Shown: positions 17,156 to 23,359 of the stretch, in pieces | How positions within the stretch are numbered: position 1 is the stretch's first letter | Layout of the letters: each line of letters starts with the position of its first letter | Assembly (NCBI GenBank): GCA_050735975.1 | Contig: JBOHVS010000136.1 | Location: 1 to 23,359, forward strand | Origin: DATMBL01 sp050735975 | Lineage (GTDB): Bacteria > Desulfobacterota > Binatia > UBA9968 | Length of the DNA: 23,359 bases | Direction: 5' to 3' | Notes under the pieces: generated by a model | What the model saw: only the letters and a program-made list of their open reading frames with translations | Told to the model about the DNA's origin: nothing | Databases searched by the model: none | Translations under genes and position numbers: made by a program

Positions 17156-18514
17156 ATGCAATCAGTCTATCGGTCCAACGGCAGAACGCTTCGGTCGCAA
17201 CAGCGGCCTCGCATCAAGAAAGAACTGGAAGAGACAATCCGTGACCGCTCCGCGGCGGTTGGTGTCATTGGCTTGGGCTATGTGGGCTTGCCTTTGGCCC
17301 TGGAGATGGCCAAAGCGGGCTTCCAGGTGACCGGCATCGATCTCGATAGAGAGAAAGTCGATTCGCTCGATGCGGGAATCTCTTATATTCCGGATATAGC
17401 AAGTGAGACCATTTTTCCGTTCATAGCTAACGAGAAAATGCGCGCCACGCAATCGCTCGCAGCCGTGGAAAAGCTCGATGCCGTAAGCATCTGCGTTCCG
17501 ACCCCGCTCAGAAAGACCAAGGATCCGGACCTGTCTTACATCATTGCCGCCGTCGAGGCCGTACAGAATCATCTCCGGCCAGGGCAGCTCATTATCCTGG
17601 AGAGCACGACGTATCCGGGCACGACCCGGGAGTTGGTATTGCCGATCTTGCAGAAATCCGGCTTGGAAGCCGGCACGGACTTCTTTCTTGCATACTCGCC
17701 GGAGCGGGTGGACCCGGGCAACAAGGCTTATACCACCCAGAACATTCCCAAAGTGATCGGCGGCATCACCGACCGCTGTACTCAGTTGGCGACGCTTTTC
17801 TACGGCCAATTCATCGAATCGATTGTGCCGGTCTCCTCTTCGGAGGTGGCCGAGATGGTAAAACTCTTGGAAAATACCTTTCGCGGCGTCAACATTGCTC
17901 TGGCGAACGAACTGGCGCTCATGTGCCAGAAATTTTCCATCAACGTTTGGGAAGTGATCGAGGCGGCGAAAACCAAGCCCTTTGGCTTTATGCCTTTCTA
18001 TCCGGGGCCCGGCATAGGCGGGCATTGTATTCCGGTGGATCCGTACTACCTTACCTGGAAAGCCAACATGAACGGCTTCGAGCCGCGTCTTGTCGAGTTA
18101 GCCGGACAGATCAACAGCGAGATGCCCGCCTTTACGGTCAGCCGGGTAGCCGACGCATTAAACGAAAGACAAAAAAGCCTCAAGGGCTCCAAGATCCTTG
18201 CCCTCGGTGTTACCTACAAGCGCGACGCCAACGACATCCGCGAATCACCGGCTCTGGAAGTCATGCGCGGGCTGCAGGCGAAGGGCGCGCTGGTGTCGTA
18301 TGCAGACCCTTTTGTTTCGACTCTGACGCTCGACGATACTACGATGGAATCCATGGATATGGTTCCGGAGGTTTTTCAATCGATGGACTGTGCGGTCGTG
18401 CTGACGGACCATACGAGTTTTGACTACGGGATGATCGTAGCGCATAGCCCACTGATCGTCGATTGCCGAAACGCGCTAAGAGATTTTCCAAGATGTAATA
18501 TTTTTTGCCTGTAG
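17156..18514 (+). CDS. UDP-N-acetyl-hexosamine 6-dehydrogenase (WbpA/WecC family)
   Basis: The 452-residue protein is a UDP-glucose/GDP-mannose dehydrogenase superfamily enzyme. It uses NAD+ to oxidise C6 of a UDP-sugar to the uronic acid in two steps. The N-terminal NAD domain has GLGYVGLPL (Gly39 onward) and an acidic VTGIDLD strand end. The central helix bears EMVKLLENTFRGVNIAL, and the catalytic loop GIGGHCIPVDPYYL holds Cys291. The C-terminal UDP-binding domain contains TYKRDANDIRESPA. The phrases ICVPTPL and FYPGPGIGGHCIPVDP fit the UDP-GlcNAc/UDP-ManNAc 6-dehydrogenase branch better than UDP-glucose dehydrogenase. These enzymes feed exopolysaccharide, O-antigen or capsule synthesis. 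No glycosyltransferase is visible nearby, so it may belong to a separate polysaccharide locus or, less likely, glycosylate the peptide. The product contains many Cys and ends in CNIFCL. Confidence 0.93.
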   Translation: MQSVYRSNGRTLRSQQRPRIKKELEETIRDRSAAVGVIGLGYVGLPLALEMAKAGFQVTGIDLDREKVDSLDAGISYIPDIASETIFPFIANEKMRATQSLAAVEKLDAVSICVPTPLRKTKDPDLSYIIAAVEAVQNHLRPGQLIILESTTYPGTTRELVLPILQKSGLEAGTDFFLAYSPERVDPGNKAYTTQNIPKVIGGITDRCTQLATLFYGQFIESIVPVSSSEVAEMVKLLENTFRGVNIALANELALMCQKFSINVWEVIEAAKTKPFGFMPFYPGPGIGGHCIPVDPYYLTWKANMNGFEPRLVELAGQINSEMPAFTVSRVADALNERQKSLKGSKILALGVTYKRDANDIRESPALEVMRGLQAKGALVSYADPFVSTLTLDDTTMESMDMVPEVFQSMDCAVVLTDHTSFDYGMIVAHSPLIVDCRNALRDFPRCNIFCL

Positions 18515-18631
18515 GGATAGAGCTGAGAGTTGGGAGTTGAGAGTAAAAAGTTGAGAGCGAAGAGTAAAGAGCCAACGGCAAAGAGCTTAGAGTAAAGAGC
18601 TAAGAGCGAGACGCGAAGGGCAATCAGCGAA
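18513..18631. repeat. Intergenic 7-nt-period tandem repeat, consensus GAGNNNN
   Basis: Starting at 18520, sixteen successive 7-mers fit the pattern, most beginning with GAG followed by TTGA, TAAA, CTAA or CGAA, and decaying towards the 3' end (ACGCGAA, GGGCAAT, CAGCGAA). The array begins right after the dehydrogenase stop codon. It codes for nothing plausible on either strand. Confidence 0.78.
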
Positions 18632-18924
18632 CAGAAAAAATTATTTGAAATCTCGAAATTCGAATCGCAATTGATCTGTCGCCAGCTCTCGCGCTTTGTC
18701 AATTAGTGATTCCTTGCTTCCACGATCCAGCCGCTCGATACCCCATCAGCAAATGATCGCCTGGCCCAAGGACTCCCGCTACAGTGACCAAACCCTGCCT
18801 AATAGACTAGTAGATTCCCAAAGACTACATAACATTTAAAACCCTGATTTTATTGATAAAAAAGTGAAAATAGGCTCGTTTTTGAGTTGACAAGCTCCAG
18901 CAGATTCAAGAGAATGGGCGGCCA
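18632..18924. other. Non-coding leader upstream of response regulator, AT-rich near the gene
   Basis: This part of the 410-nt gap between 18514 and 18925 holds no credible gene. It turns AT-rich from about 18830 to 18880. A TTGACA at 18887-18892 with GAGAAT 17 nt later would place the transcript start almost on the ATG, so I do not call it a promoter. No sigma-54 -24/-12 site (TGGC-N8-TTGC) could be recognised. Confidence 0.4.
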
Positions 18925-20448
18925 ATGATTCCGTCTATCAACAATCGAAACGCGGCGAGCGACTTAGCCGGAAAGCAACCCGTCTTGGAGCAACCGGCGC
19001 CCCATATTTTAGTGGTCGATGACGAGCCGATGATTTGTCATCAACTGCAGCGATTGTATGCGCACAGGGGCTACACCGCAAACATCGCAGGGTCGGGTGA
19101 GGAGGCATTGGCACGATTGGAAAAAGGAGACATCGATCTAGTGGTCACTGATGTCCGCCTTCCGGGGATGAGCGGGGTTGAATTAACCATGCGCATCCAC
19201 GAGGCGTATCCCGATGTTCCCGTGATTGTAATAACAGGCTATGCGGCCATCGAGAACGCCGTTGAGGTCCTTAAGCGAGGCGCGAGTGATTACATCGTCA
19301 AACCCTTTAGTGCGCGGGCGATTCAAGAATCGACCGAGGCGGTATTGAACAAGGCTCGGCCTTTTATCGAGATCAGGTATCTGCGCCGTTCGCTGAAGGG
19401 CGGGTGCGAGTTCGGAGGCATGCTCAGTAGGACACCCGAAATGCTTCAGGTCTTCGAGACTATCCGAATGGTTTCTCCTACGGATATGACGGTTCTGGTG
19501 GAAGGAGAAACAGGGACGGGCAAAGAGTTAGTAGCTAGGGCTATTCACTGTCACAGCGGCCGGCGAGAAGGGCCGTTTGTAACCATCAATTGCGCAGGCC
19601 TGCCTGAAACGCTGCTCGAGAGCGAGCTTTTCGGTTACGAACGGGGGGCGTTTACAGGCGCCGATCGGGCAACGGCGGGAAAAATCGAACTAGCGCACGG
19701 AGGAACCCTGTTCCTGGACGAAATTGAAAGCATGTCACTCAACATGCAGTCAAAGCTTCTCCGGGTGCTTGAAGACCAGAAGATTCAGCGTCTGGGCGGT
19801 AGCCGGAATATTCAGATTGACATGCGCGTTATTGCCGCCAGTAATGTGCCGCTCGAAACCCTGGTAGCCGAAAAACAAATGCGTAGTGATTTTTATTACC
19901 GTATTGCTGTTATCCCCATTCATCTTGTGCCCTTACGGCAGCGTTGCCAGGATATTCCACTTTTGATCGGTGATTTTCTACATCAACACCCGGTGGCGGC
20001 TCAGAAGGGCATTAGTGGAATATCCCGTAGAGCGATGGAGCGTCTTATTCACTATCCCTGGCCGGGAAACGTTCGCGAACTTCAGAACGTGCTGGAGAAG
20101 GCGCTTATTCTGACGAAATCCCGTGTCATAGAAAATGTCGATCTAAAAAAGAGCGTAATGCCTGCCTCCCAATACGGCAACATGATATCGACGGCTTTTC
20201 CACTCAGCCTGTGGTTGAAAGAGCAGGAGAAACAGTACCTCATCCGGCAATTGGAATCGTTTGGCGGCAGAATAAGCCTTACGGCAAAAAGCTCCGGCCT
20301 AGGGGTAAGAACTCTGTGCCGTAAAATGCGTCTTTACGGTCTCGACAAAAAGTACTTTAGGGCGAATGCCCCGGAGAACTTACCAATGGTTCATCAAGAT
20401 GCCGCGCCGGCAAAAAATCCTTCCACGGTGCGAATCGGCAACTCCTGA
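18925..20448 (+). CDS. NtrC-family sigma-54-dependent response regulator (orphan, plus strand)
   Basis: The 507-residue protein has the classic three-domain layout. The receiver domain (about 27-145) has acidic pocket Asp32-Asp33, phospho-acceptor Asp76 in DLVVTDVRLPG, switch Thr104 and Lys127 in IVKPF. The AAA+ domain (about 165-405) has Walker A GETGTGKE (194-201), the sigma-54 contact loop GAFTGA (241-246), Walker B TLFLDE (261-266) and YPWPGNVRELQNVLEKA. A Fis-type helix-turn-helix lies at about 430-475 (ISLTAKSSGLGVRTLCRKM). It should bind upstream activator sites and drive open-complex formation by sigma-54 RNA polymerase once phosphorylated. No kinase gene is adjacent on its strand, but the convergent paralog behind it is encoded next to a kinase. 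The gene is preceded by a 410-nt non-coding region. Its targets are unknown; the NRPS cluster or the polysaccharide gene are candidates by proximity only. Confidence 0.95.
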   Translation: MIPSINNRNAASDLAGKQPVLEQPAPHILVVDDEPMICHQLQRLYAHRGYTANIAGSGEEALARLEKGDIDLVVTDVRLPGMSGVELTMRIHEAYPDVPVIVITGYAAIENAVEVLKRGASDYIVKPFSARAIQESTEAVLNKARPFIEIRYLRRSLKGGCEFGGMLSRTPEMLQVFETIRMVSPTDMTVLVEGETGTGKELVARAIHCHSGRREGPFVTINCAGLPETLLESELFGYERGAFTGADRATAGKIELAHGGTLFLDEIESMSLNMQSKLLRVLEDQKIQRLGGSRNIQIDMRVIAASNVPLETLVAEKQMRSDFYYRIAVIPIHLVPLRQRCQDIPLLIGDFLHQHPVAAQKGISGISRRAMERLIHYPWPGNVRELQNVLEKALILTKSRVIENVDLKKSVMPASQYGNMISTAFPLSLWLKEQEKQYLIRQLESFGGRISLTAKSSGLGVRTLCRKMRLYGLDKKYFRANAPENLPMVHQDAAPAKNPSTVRIGNS

Positions 20449-20480
20449 TTAGCCTCGCTGCTTCCAGCAATAGGGTATAT

Positions 20481-20552
20481 TACTCTCGTCTTTTTACCTT
20501 CCTCCCGTCCGCACTTTTTCCTCGCCTCTCTCCCTTCCATTTCCGATCCTTC
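20481..20552 (+). terminator. Pyrimidine-rich, G-poor tract between convergent genes (possible Rho-dependent terminator)
   Basis: Of these 72 nt, 62 are C or T on the plus strand, with only 5 G and 5 A. A transcript leaving the plus-strand regulator would carry a C-rich, G-poor stretch of the kind Rho loads on. No stem-loop with a T-tract is visible for either gene, so intrinsic termination looks absent. This is inference from composition. Confidence 0.35.
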
Positions 20553-20564
20553 ATATCAACGGAC

Positions 20565-22070
20565 TCAGCGCGCCGATTTTACGACGGATCTGCCGGAAAA
20601 ATCCCTCTTATCGAGGCCGTGGAGCCGCATCTTCCGGTGAATGGTTCGCACATCTACGCCGCAGCTCTTCGCGGTAAGATCAATCCTGCCGCTGAAGGCT
20701 TCCAGCTTTCGAATCAAATATTCCTTTTCTCGTTCTCTCACCCATTGAAGAAGCGGGGCGTCAGGCGCGGGCTCGATCTCGCGTTTCACCGTTTCGGTCG
20801 CAAGATCTCCATCCGGGATGTCGATGTTGTCGATGATGCGTGATTTAGTGAGGACAATCCCTTTTTCCAAAACATTGTGAAGCTCGCGGATGTTTCCCGG
20901 CCAAGTGTAGTTCATGAGTTGAGTCATTGCCTTCTGGAATAAGCCGGTAATCTTTTTTTGTAGGGCAATCGGATGATGATGAAGAAAGTCTTGGACCAGC
21001 AACGGAATATCGTCGCGTCGTTGTCTGAGCGGAATCAGATGAATCGGGATCACGTTGATTCTATAATAGAAGTCCTGTCGCATCTGCCCTTTTTTCACCA
21101 GTTCTTTAAGCGGGACATTACTGGCGGCGATAACCCGCATGTTGATACGCGACCAACGCGTGCCGCCGAGTCGCTGCACCCGCTGATCCTGAAGGACCAG
21201 CAGAAGTTTGGTTTGCATTGAAATCGACATGTTCTCGATCTCATCGAGAAATAGGGTGCCTCCATGCGCCAGTTCGAGTTTACCCGGGCGCGCATGATCC
21301 GCTCCGGTGAACGCGCCCCGTTCGTAACCGAAAAGCTCGCTTTCCAAAAGAGTTTCCGGGAAACCAGCGCAATTGATTGTGATAAACGGCCCATCGCGGC
21401 GCGGACTCTGGTGATGGATAGCGCTGGCGACCAGTTCCTTGCCCGTCCCGGTCTCTCCCTCGACGACGACCGTCATATCTGTGGAAGACACCATCCGGAT
21501 GATCTCAAACACGCGATGCATTTCTTGTGTCTTGCTCAACATTCCGCCGAACTCGCAGCGCTCCTTGAGTTCTCGCCGCAAATGGCGAATTTCGGTGAAA
21601 ATACGAGCCTTTTCGAGAATGGCGTGGCTGGACTCCTGGATGGCCGCGGCGCTGAACGGCTTGACGATGTAGTCGCTGGCGCCCAGTTTGAGCACTTCCA
21701 CCGCGCTCTCTATGTGCGCGTAACCGGTCATGACGATCACCGGTACGTCCGGCCATCGCTCTTGAATACAGCGGATGAGATCAACGCCGCTCAACCCCGG
21801 GAGACGCATGTCGGTGATCACCAGATCGACGTCTTCGTTTGCGAGATATTCCAGCGCGTTTTCAACTCTATTGGTGGTCGTGACCCGGTGACCGGTCTGA
21901 GTATATAACCGTTCGAGCTGCTGGCAGATCATCGGCTCGTCGTCGATGACGAGTATGTGGGCGACCAATTGGGAAACGGCTGCGGCTCCCCGGCCATTCT
22001 CGGTAGACGCGGGACTCAAGGAAACGGAAGACGTCGCGTCTTTTTCGACTTCGAAAGACTCCCGTTTCAT
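20565..22070 (-). CDS. NtrC-family sigma-54-dependent response regulator (partner of the adjacent kinase)
   Basis: The ATG at 22070 is preferred because GAGGG lies just before it; an upstream GTG at 22085 would add five residues. Numbered from the GTG (506 aa), the receiver has Asp48-Asp49, phospho-acceptor Asp92 in DLVITDMRLPG, Thr120 and Lys142. The AAA+ domain has Walker A GETGTGKE (210-217), GAFTGA (257-262) and FLDEI, then YTWPGNIRELHNVLEKG. A Fis-type helix-turn-helix closes the protein (IDLTAKSCGVDVRTIHRKM). It is strikingly similar throughout to the plus-strand regulator at 18925-20448, including the linker phrase CEFGGMLS and the DNA-binding helices, so the two are recent paralogs in tail-to-tail arrangement. 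It follows the kinase gene by about 40 nt and is probably co-transcribed with it from the promoter near 23300. Confidence 0.94.
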   Translation of the reverse strand: MKRESFEVEKDATSSVSLSPASTENGRGAAAVSQLVAHILVIDDEPMICQQLERLYTQTGHRVTTTNRVENALEYLANEDVDLVITDMRLPGLSGVDLIRCIQERWPDVPVIVMTGYAHIESAVEVLKLGASDYIVKPFSAAAIQESSHAILEKARIFTEIRHLRRELKERCEFGGMLSKTQEMHRVFEIIRMVSSTDMTVVVEGETGTGKELVASAIHHQSPRRDGPFITINCAGFPETLLESELFGYERGAFTGADHARPGKLELAHGGTLFLDEIENMSISMQTKLLLVLQDQRVQRLGGTRWSRINMRVIAASNVPLKELVKKGQMRQDFYYRINVIPIHLIPLRQRRDDIPLLVQDFLHHHPIALQKKITGLFQKAMTQLMNYTWPGNIRELHNVLEKGIVLTKSRIIDNIDIPDGDLATETVKREIEPAPDAPLLQWVREREKEYLIRKLEAFSGRIDLTAKSCGVDVRTIHRKMRLHGLDKRDFSGRSVVKSAR

Positions 22071-22112
22071 GGCGCCCTCGGGCACACGAGCTTGTCAGTT
22101 TTCATTCGATGT

Positions 22113-23270
22113 TTACCTGCCGTCTCCTTCTACATAGCATTTCAGCAAGATGGAAATCCGGCCGCGATGAGAGCTCTCTTTGGCAAAGGAGATGGTGGCT
22201 CGATTGCGACGCAATAGCTGCCTAGCTGCCACCATGCCGAGTCCGATCTGCCGGTTGTTGATCTTTAGAAATGGTCGAAAAATATCTCTCTCATCCAGTT
22301 CGCATGGCGAAACTGAAGCCGTCGTGAACGTCAGCTCCACGTATTCCGCGGCGCCCACTTTCCTGACCCCCGTTTCGACTGCAAGTTCTCCTCCTTGGCC
22401 CAAAAGAATACCACAGAAATCAATAACGCGTTCAAGAGCGCTGTGGAACTGCCTGGAATCGAGGCTCACCAAAGGAAGCACCCCGGACTCGTTGAATTTT
22501 ACATGGACCCGTTGCTGCTCAAGTTCCTTTTTCATCTGGCGCAGCGTCTCATCCAAAATTAGGCCTGGATTGGCCGCGGAGAACTGGGGCGCCGGACAGA
22601 CGAGGTACTCGCGGAGGTCATGAAGAGAGCGGTTCACCCGGTCTATGGACTCAAAAAATCGGTCTGAGCTGAGGGTGGCTCCAAAGTCCATTAAAAGCAG
22701 GTCAATTTCCAGACGGATGGCATGCAGATTATTCCTGATCTCATGGATCAGAGGACTGATGATTCCTTCCAGTGTATCTTGCCTCGACGATGTTCGCTGG
22801 CGAGATGAAGACGGCTTCTTCAAGTCGGAAATATCCGTATAGGTGCTGATGATAGCTTCACTCTCTCCGTATGCATTGTGGTATCTTGCCGAAACGTCTC
22901 TAATCCAGATGCTTTTACCATCGCTCCTTATGAACCGGTAGTCGCTGCAAACGGATTCGCTGCGATTCTTCAACCGCTCCCAAGCGGCGGAGAGTCGGCT
23001 GCGATCGCGAGGGTCTACCCGGCTGGTCCATGTTGTGCGACCGACATCGCGGCTGTCAACGCCTAGTAACTGCATCGCATAATGGTTGAGTGATCCGGTA
23101 GTCTGGTCACTGGGCCAAACGGCGGCCGCGCAAGGTAGGTGGCGGAGAATCCCTTGAACGACGGAAGTAGCGGCAGCCACGCCTACGAGATCTTGTCTCA
23201 CAGTCTTTTGCATGGCTTTGTCAGATAACACGCGATCCGCATGGTCAAAAATGTCAATCGACCGCGCCAT
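22113..23270 (-). CDS. PAS-domain sensor histidine kinase with degenerate ATPase domain
   Basis: The 385-residue protein has no membrane segment or signal peptide, so it should be a soluble cytoplasmic sensor. A PAS domain covers about 40-150 (LLGVDSRDVGRTTW, DYRFIRSDGKSIWI, ending TDISDLKK). The dimerisation/phospho-acceptor helix has the H-box PLIHEIRNNLHAIRLEIDLL with His176. The ATP-binding part is unusual: where the N-box Asn is expected the sequence is FHSALERVIDFCGILL, and the DxGxG G1 box is replaced by TTASVSPCELDERDIFRPF, while a GLGM G2 remnant remains. It may bind ATP poorly or act as a phosphatase or phosphotransfer partner. The next gene on this strand is an NtrC-type regulator, so the pair is a two-component system. 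The ATG at 23270 is preceded by AAGG. A sigma-70-like promoter lies 27-55 nt upstream. Confidence 0.88.
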   Translation of the reverse strand: MARSIDIFDHADRVLSDKAMQKTVRQDLVGVAAATSVVQGILRHLPCAAAVWPSDQTTGSLNHYAMQLLGVDSRDVGRTTWTSRVDPRDRSRLSAAWERLKNRSESVCSDYRFIRSDGKSIWIRDVSARYHNAYGESEAIISTYTDISDLKKPSSSRQRTSSRQDTLEGIISPLIHEIRNNLHAIRLEIDLLLMDFGATLSSDRFFESIDRVNRSLHDLREYLVCPAPQFSAANPGLILDETLRQMKKELEQQRVHVKFNESGVLPLVSLDSRQFHSALERVIDFCGILLGQGGELAVETGVRKVGAAEYVELTFTTASVSPCELDERDIFRPFLKINNRQIGLGMVAARQLLRRNRATISFAKESSHRGRISILLKCYVEGDGR

Positions 23271-23296
23271 GACGCCTTGGAAATATACAAGCTCGG

Positions 23297-23325
23297 AATA
23301 TAGATGAATGACCCCTGGGTGTCAA
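23297..23325 (-). promoter_or_regulatory. Near-consensus sigma-70 promoter of the kinase-regulator operon
   Basis: On the minus strand, TTGACA (23325-23320) is separated by exactly 17 nt from TATATT (23302-23297), i.e. a perfect -35 and a 5/6 -10 at optimal spacing. Transcription would begin near 23290, leaving about a 20-nt leader before the kinase ATG at 23270. Confidence 0.72.
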
Positions 23326-23333
23326 TGAAACTA

Positions 23334-23353
23334 CTGGAATAGTAAATTTCCAG
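23334..23353. promoter_or_regulatory. Inverted repeat CTGGAA-N8-TTCCAG just upstream of the promoter
   Basis: Two perfect 6-nt arms (23334-23339 and 23348-23353) with an AT-rich 8-nt spacer lie immediately upstream of the -35 box. The layout fits a dimeric regulator site. With 6-nt arms chance is not excluded. Confidence 0.35.
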
Positions 23354-23359
23354 GAATAT

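Noticed and set aside
17162..18025. 287-codon minus-strand frame opposite the dehydrogenase
   Set aside because: It is a shadow of a strongly conserved enzyme gene; composition is Arg/His-rich with no recognisable domain.
18887..18915. TTGACA-N17-GAGAAT upstream of the plus-strand regulator
   Set aside because: The -10 is weak and the transcript would start almost at the ATG, leaving no ribosome binding site.
21264..21908. 214-codon plus-strand frame opposite the minus-strand regulator
   Set aside because: It is antisense to receiver and AAA+ motifs that are clearly coding.

Overview
This window is the 3' part of a nonribosomal peptide synthetase (NRPS) gene cluster, followed by a nucleotide-sugar dehydrogenase and a sigma-54-type two-component regulatory block. 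By eye the DNA is moderately GC-rich. NtrC-family regulators, degenerate 7-nt tandem repeats and a GTCATTCTGA-type inverted repeat together suggest a Gram-negative, probably uncultured soil or sediment bacterium of the Rokubacteria/NC10/Desulfobacterota/Tectomicrobia kind. That placement is a guess from style; no rRNA or marker gene is present.

Layout. (1) nt 3-3062 (+): the C-terminal part of an NRPS running in from the left edge, A-PCP followed by an unusual C-terminal domain that resembles cyanobacterial acyl-ACP reductase (AAR). (2) nt 3080-7564 (+): C-A-PCP-E module with a leucine-like A-domain code. Its epimerization domain is cut by an apparent 1-nt frameshift and continues in 7561-7809. 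(3) nt 7834-8580 (+): Fe(II)/2-oxoglutarate amino-acid hydroxylase of the isoleucine-4-hydroxylase (PF10014) type. (4) nt 8654-10531 (+) and 10583-12573 (+, broken by a second frameshift): two A-PCP didomain proteins whose A domains lack the canonical amino-group-binding Asp. (5) nt 12721-16923 (+): C-A(Gly)-PCP-TE terminal module with a cysteine-nucleophile thioesterase. (6) nt 17156-18514 (+): UDP-N-acetyl-hexosamine 6-dehydrogenase (WbpA/WecC type). (7) nt 18925-20448 (+) and 20565-22070 (-): two convergent, closely paralogous NtrC-type response regulators. The minus-strand one sits behind a PAS sensor kinase with a degenerate ATPase domain (22113-23270, -), and a near-consensus sigma-70 promoter precedes that operon.

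Working model. The NRPS genes lie on one strand with short gaps and probably form one transcription unit. Predicted building blocks are a proline-like residue (code DVQFIAQVV), a D-configured leucine-like residue (DAWFLGKAV plus E domain) and glycine (DILQLGLIW). Two further acyl or amino-acyl units of unknown nature would be loaded by the A-PCP proteins, and a free or carrier-bound residue could be hydroxylated by the dioxygenase. Two release options coexist: reduction by the AAR-like domain (aldehyde) and hydrolysis or cyclization by the Cys-thioesterase. The AAR-like fusion is the most likely undescribed element here. Another unusual feature is the insertion of 7-nt-period repeats, in frame, into two A domains, with the same kind of repeat filling the intergenic region at 18513-18631. 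Two independent single-base frameshifts mean either that the cluster is decaying or that the assembly has small errors.
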